The notes under the pieces: generated by a model
Database searches by the model: none
Told to the model about the DNA's origin: nothing
What the model saw: only the letters and a program-made list of their open reading frames with translations
NCBI RefSeq assembly: GCF_014898815.1
Contig: NW_026515482.1
Location: 3,038,001 to 3,102,000, forward strand
Length of the DNA stretch: 64,000 bases
Reading direction: 5' to 3'
Origin: Panonychus citri
Lineage: Eukaryota; Arthropoda; Arachnida; Trombidiformes; Tetranychidae
Position numbers and translations under genes: made by a program
Shown here: positions 62,120 to 64,000 of the stretch, piece by piece
How the letters are laid out: every line of letters begins with the position of its first letter
How positions within the stretch are numbered: position 1 is the stretch's first letter

Positions 62120-64000
62120 TCTCTTTTCACTTTCATTATCACTATGATTTAGCTCAATTCTTAGGTAAATATTAATAGGATAATACAACTTGTTCACATA
62201 GCAAAATTACCAGGAAATAAATCTCTTGTTTATTAATCTTCAATTTTGATTATCTAAATCGTCCCAATTCATTGATAAATGATTAGAAATTTGATAAAGA
62301 GAACAAGAAAAAAAAATCTCTATTTAAATTGTTGCAACTTTTCAAGTTTATTTGAATATTGTCGCTTCAACATTAATTTGGTTCCTGAATGAGCATTTAC
62401 CATAGAGCTTATGGTAAATGTATTAATAATAACAATGTGAACAACAACAAAAAAACAATGTAACCTTTGTTTTTGCCATTTCACATCAACAAATAAAGTT
62501 AATACGAAGGTTAAAACATCTATGATAATATTACTTGAAATTGAATATTTTACATGGTAAAACATATTCAATTCCAAGGGTAACATGTAACTTTCCCTTT
62601 CCATGGTAATAATCATGATAATAAATGATATTAGATTCAAGAGATTGTGAAATTTTCTTGGTTGGGTTGTTCTGCTTTTTTTCAATTCTCTTTGAGTCTA
62701 TGGTAATTTCTTATATTTGCTGTTCCAATGCTTAATTTTTACCTTTTTTTACATAGACACTTGAAAGAAATAAACAGTTAACACCATTGTTGATACTTAA
62801 ACATGATGACAAGTTAAAGTACATCATCATCACCGGAAATTCCTGTGAGATTAAGTTCAGAACTTTTTATTCCTCTTCTTTGTGTCTTCCGCTTTCGCCC
62901 TCGATATTTTCATTAGCCTAATGATAAACAAAATGCTGTGTAAATTTCACCATGATTTCAATGGTGATAATCATCATGATCATGAGTAATTAATTAATAG
63001 AGGAAAAACTTATCATTTTTTCATCTCGTTGTTGAAACAAACAATTAAACTTAATCATATTATCAATCAGATGATGTAGATATTATTATTATTAAGACAA
63101 CATAATGATGATCAAGATGATACATCATCTAATTAGAGTTGAGAAAAAAATTAAGGTTACACAACAATTAACTAGCTAATTAAGTTAATCATTTGATTAG
63201 TTTTAATTTAGATGAAAAAAAGACAACAATGTTTCTTGTTAATTGTAGTTAGTCAATTGGGAGACACTTAATTGTCAAATGTTGTGGTTGACAATTAAAA
63301 CTTTCGTTGTTTTCACAATAAGTTTACAACCGTTTACTCAGTTGATTGTGATTAAATATTGATTATTGTAATTAACGTTTTTTTCATCAGCAAATTTAGT
63401 TGATTGATTGAGTTAATCAATGAAAACTTTTTCTTCTTCTTCTCTTCTATTCAACAATTTAATCGCAATTTAACTCGCTGCTACTATTGGATTTTTTTTC
63501 TGTTCATCTTTATCATGATCTCAATCATGTTACCAGAATAATAGACTGATTAGATTGCTAATTCTGATATTGATTGGAAATAAGCTGAATGGAAGCTAAA
63601 TAGATAAATTGAATTTTGATTGTGAACAATATGATTATTGATGTAACAATGATGATGATGATGATGAAATGATGGATCAACTATTGAAGATGAAGGTAAA
63701 TTGAATGTATATCATGATGATTAAAGGTAAATTGTTGACATAAGATTTTTACCTTAACTTTGATGAGGAAACTATTTTATATGTTTCTCTTATTTTATCC
63801 TCATCATCATTGTACCTTAAACATTGATTGATTTTACTTGATGATGATAATACATGTTCAAGAAAGTGTGTGTTTGTGTATAAAGATGATGATGATGATG
63901 AAAAAAAATCATCCTATGGTTGAATAGTTTGATGATTGAATGAATCAATGAGATGAGAATTAATTTGCATGCTGATCAAAACTAAATTATTCTGATAAAT
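59313..64000. other. AT-rich region to the window end, no supported gene
   Basis: Simple repeats and AT-rich sequence only. Small ORFs around 61458-61789 and 61997-62197 are translations of purine- or pyrimidine-rich tracts. ATG/ATC trinucleotide runs occur near 63650 and 63886. Confidence 0.45.
62078..62116. repeat. (TC)n microsatellite
   Basis: An uninterrupted TC run of about 19 units. The minus-strand ORF across it encodes an Arg-Glu repeat and is not considered a gene. Confidence 0.92.

Noticed and set aside
1..64000. CRISPR arrays or bacterial operons
   Set aside because: The regular repeats seen are microsatellites, a 13-bp satellite and terminal repeats. No repeat-spacer pattern was found, and the genes are spliced.

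Overview
The window looks like nuclear DNA from an AT-rich animal genome, most likely an arthropod and possibly a mite. The reasons are spliced genes with GT-AG introns, a eukaryotic tRNA-Glu gene, a short TTAGG-type telomere motif, a nephrin/Sticks-and-stones type adhesion gene, and Polinton-like and LTR mobile elements. The species is inferred, not proven. No bacterial-style operons, ribosome binding sites or CRISPR arrays were seen.

Layout. (1) Positions 8-21155, minus strand: ten exons of one large immunoglobulin-superfamily receptor of the nephrin / Sns / Hibris family. It encodes about nine Ig domains, one fibronectin III domain, a transmembrane helix and a cytoplasmic tail. The signal-peptide exon lies upstream and was not found. 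Its introns hold a tRNA-Glu(CTC) gene on the opposite strand (9191-9262), a 330-bp inverted-repeat element (7806-8135) and much simple-sequence DNA. (2) Positions about 21.2-41.2 kb: no convincing gene. This stretch holds microsatellites, a 300-bp Tc1/mariner-type MITE (38335-38634) and one weak orphan ORF. (3) Positions 41238-45143: an eroded coding remnant split by a 3.4-kb LTR retrotransposon (41600-45004). The element has apparently identical 244-bp LTRs and a perfect 5-bp target duplication, but carries only a broken gag and no pol. (4) Positions 45455-47307: a 1,853-bp element with 54-bp perfect terminal inverted repeats and a 6-bp target duplication. It carries two intron-containing, divergent genes: a BIR-RING inhibitor-of-apoptosis (IAP) protein and an unrecognised 84-residue protein. 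(5) Positions 48161-49731: a second element whose ends share AGTAGTA, again with a 6-bp target duplication. It carries a decayed Polinton/Maverick-type packaging ATPase. (6) From 49.7 kb to the end: AT-rich, microsatellite-rich DNA with no supported gene, a short CCTAA array, and a coding-like remnant near 59 kb.

The most interesting part is the pair of small elements at 45.5-49.7 kb. Termini starting AGTAGT, 6-bp target duplications and the A32-like ATPase all point to Polinton/Maverick-type integration. Neither element carries an integrase or a polymerase, so both look like non-autonomous 'mini-Polintons'. One of them appears to have carried a spliced anti-apoptotic gene as DNA cargo.
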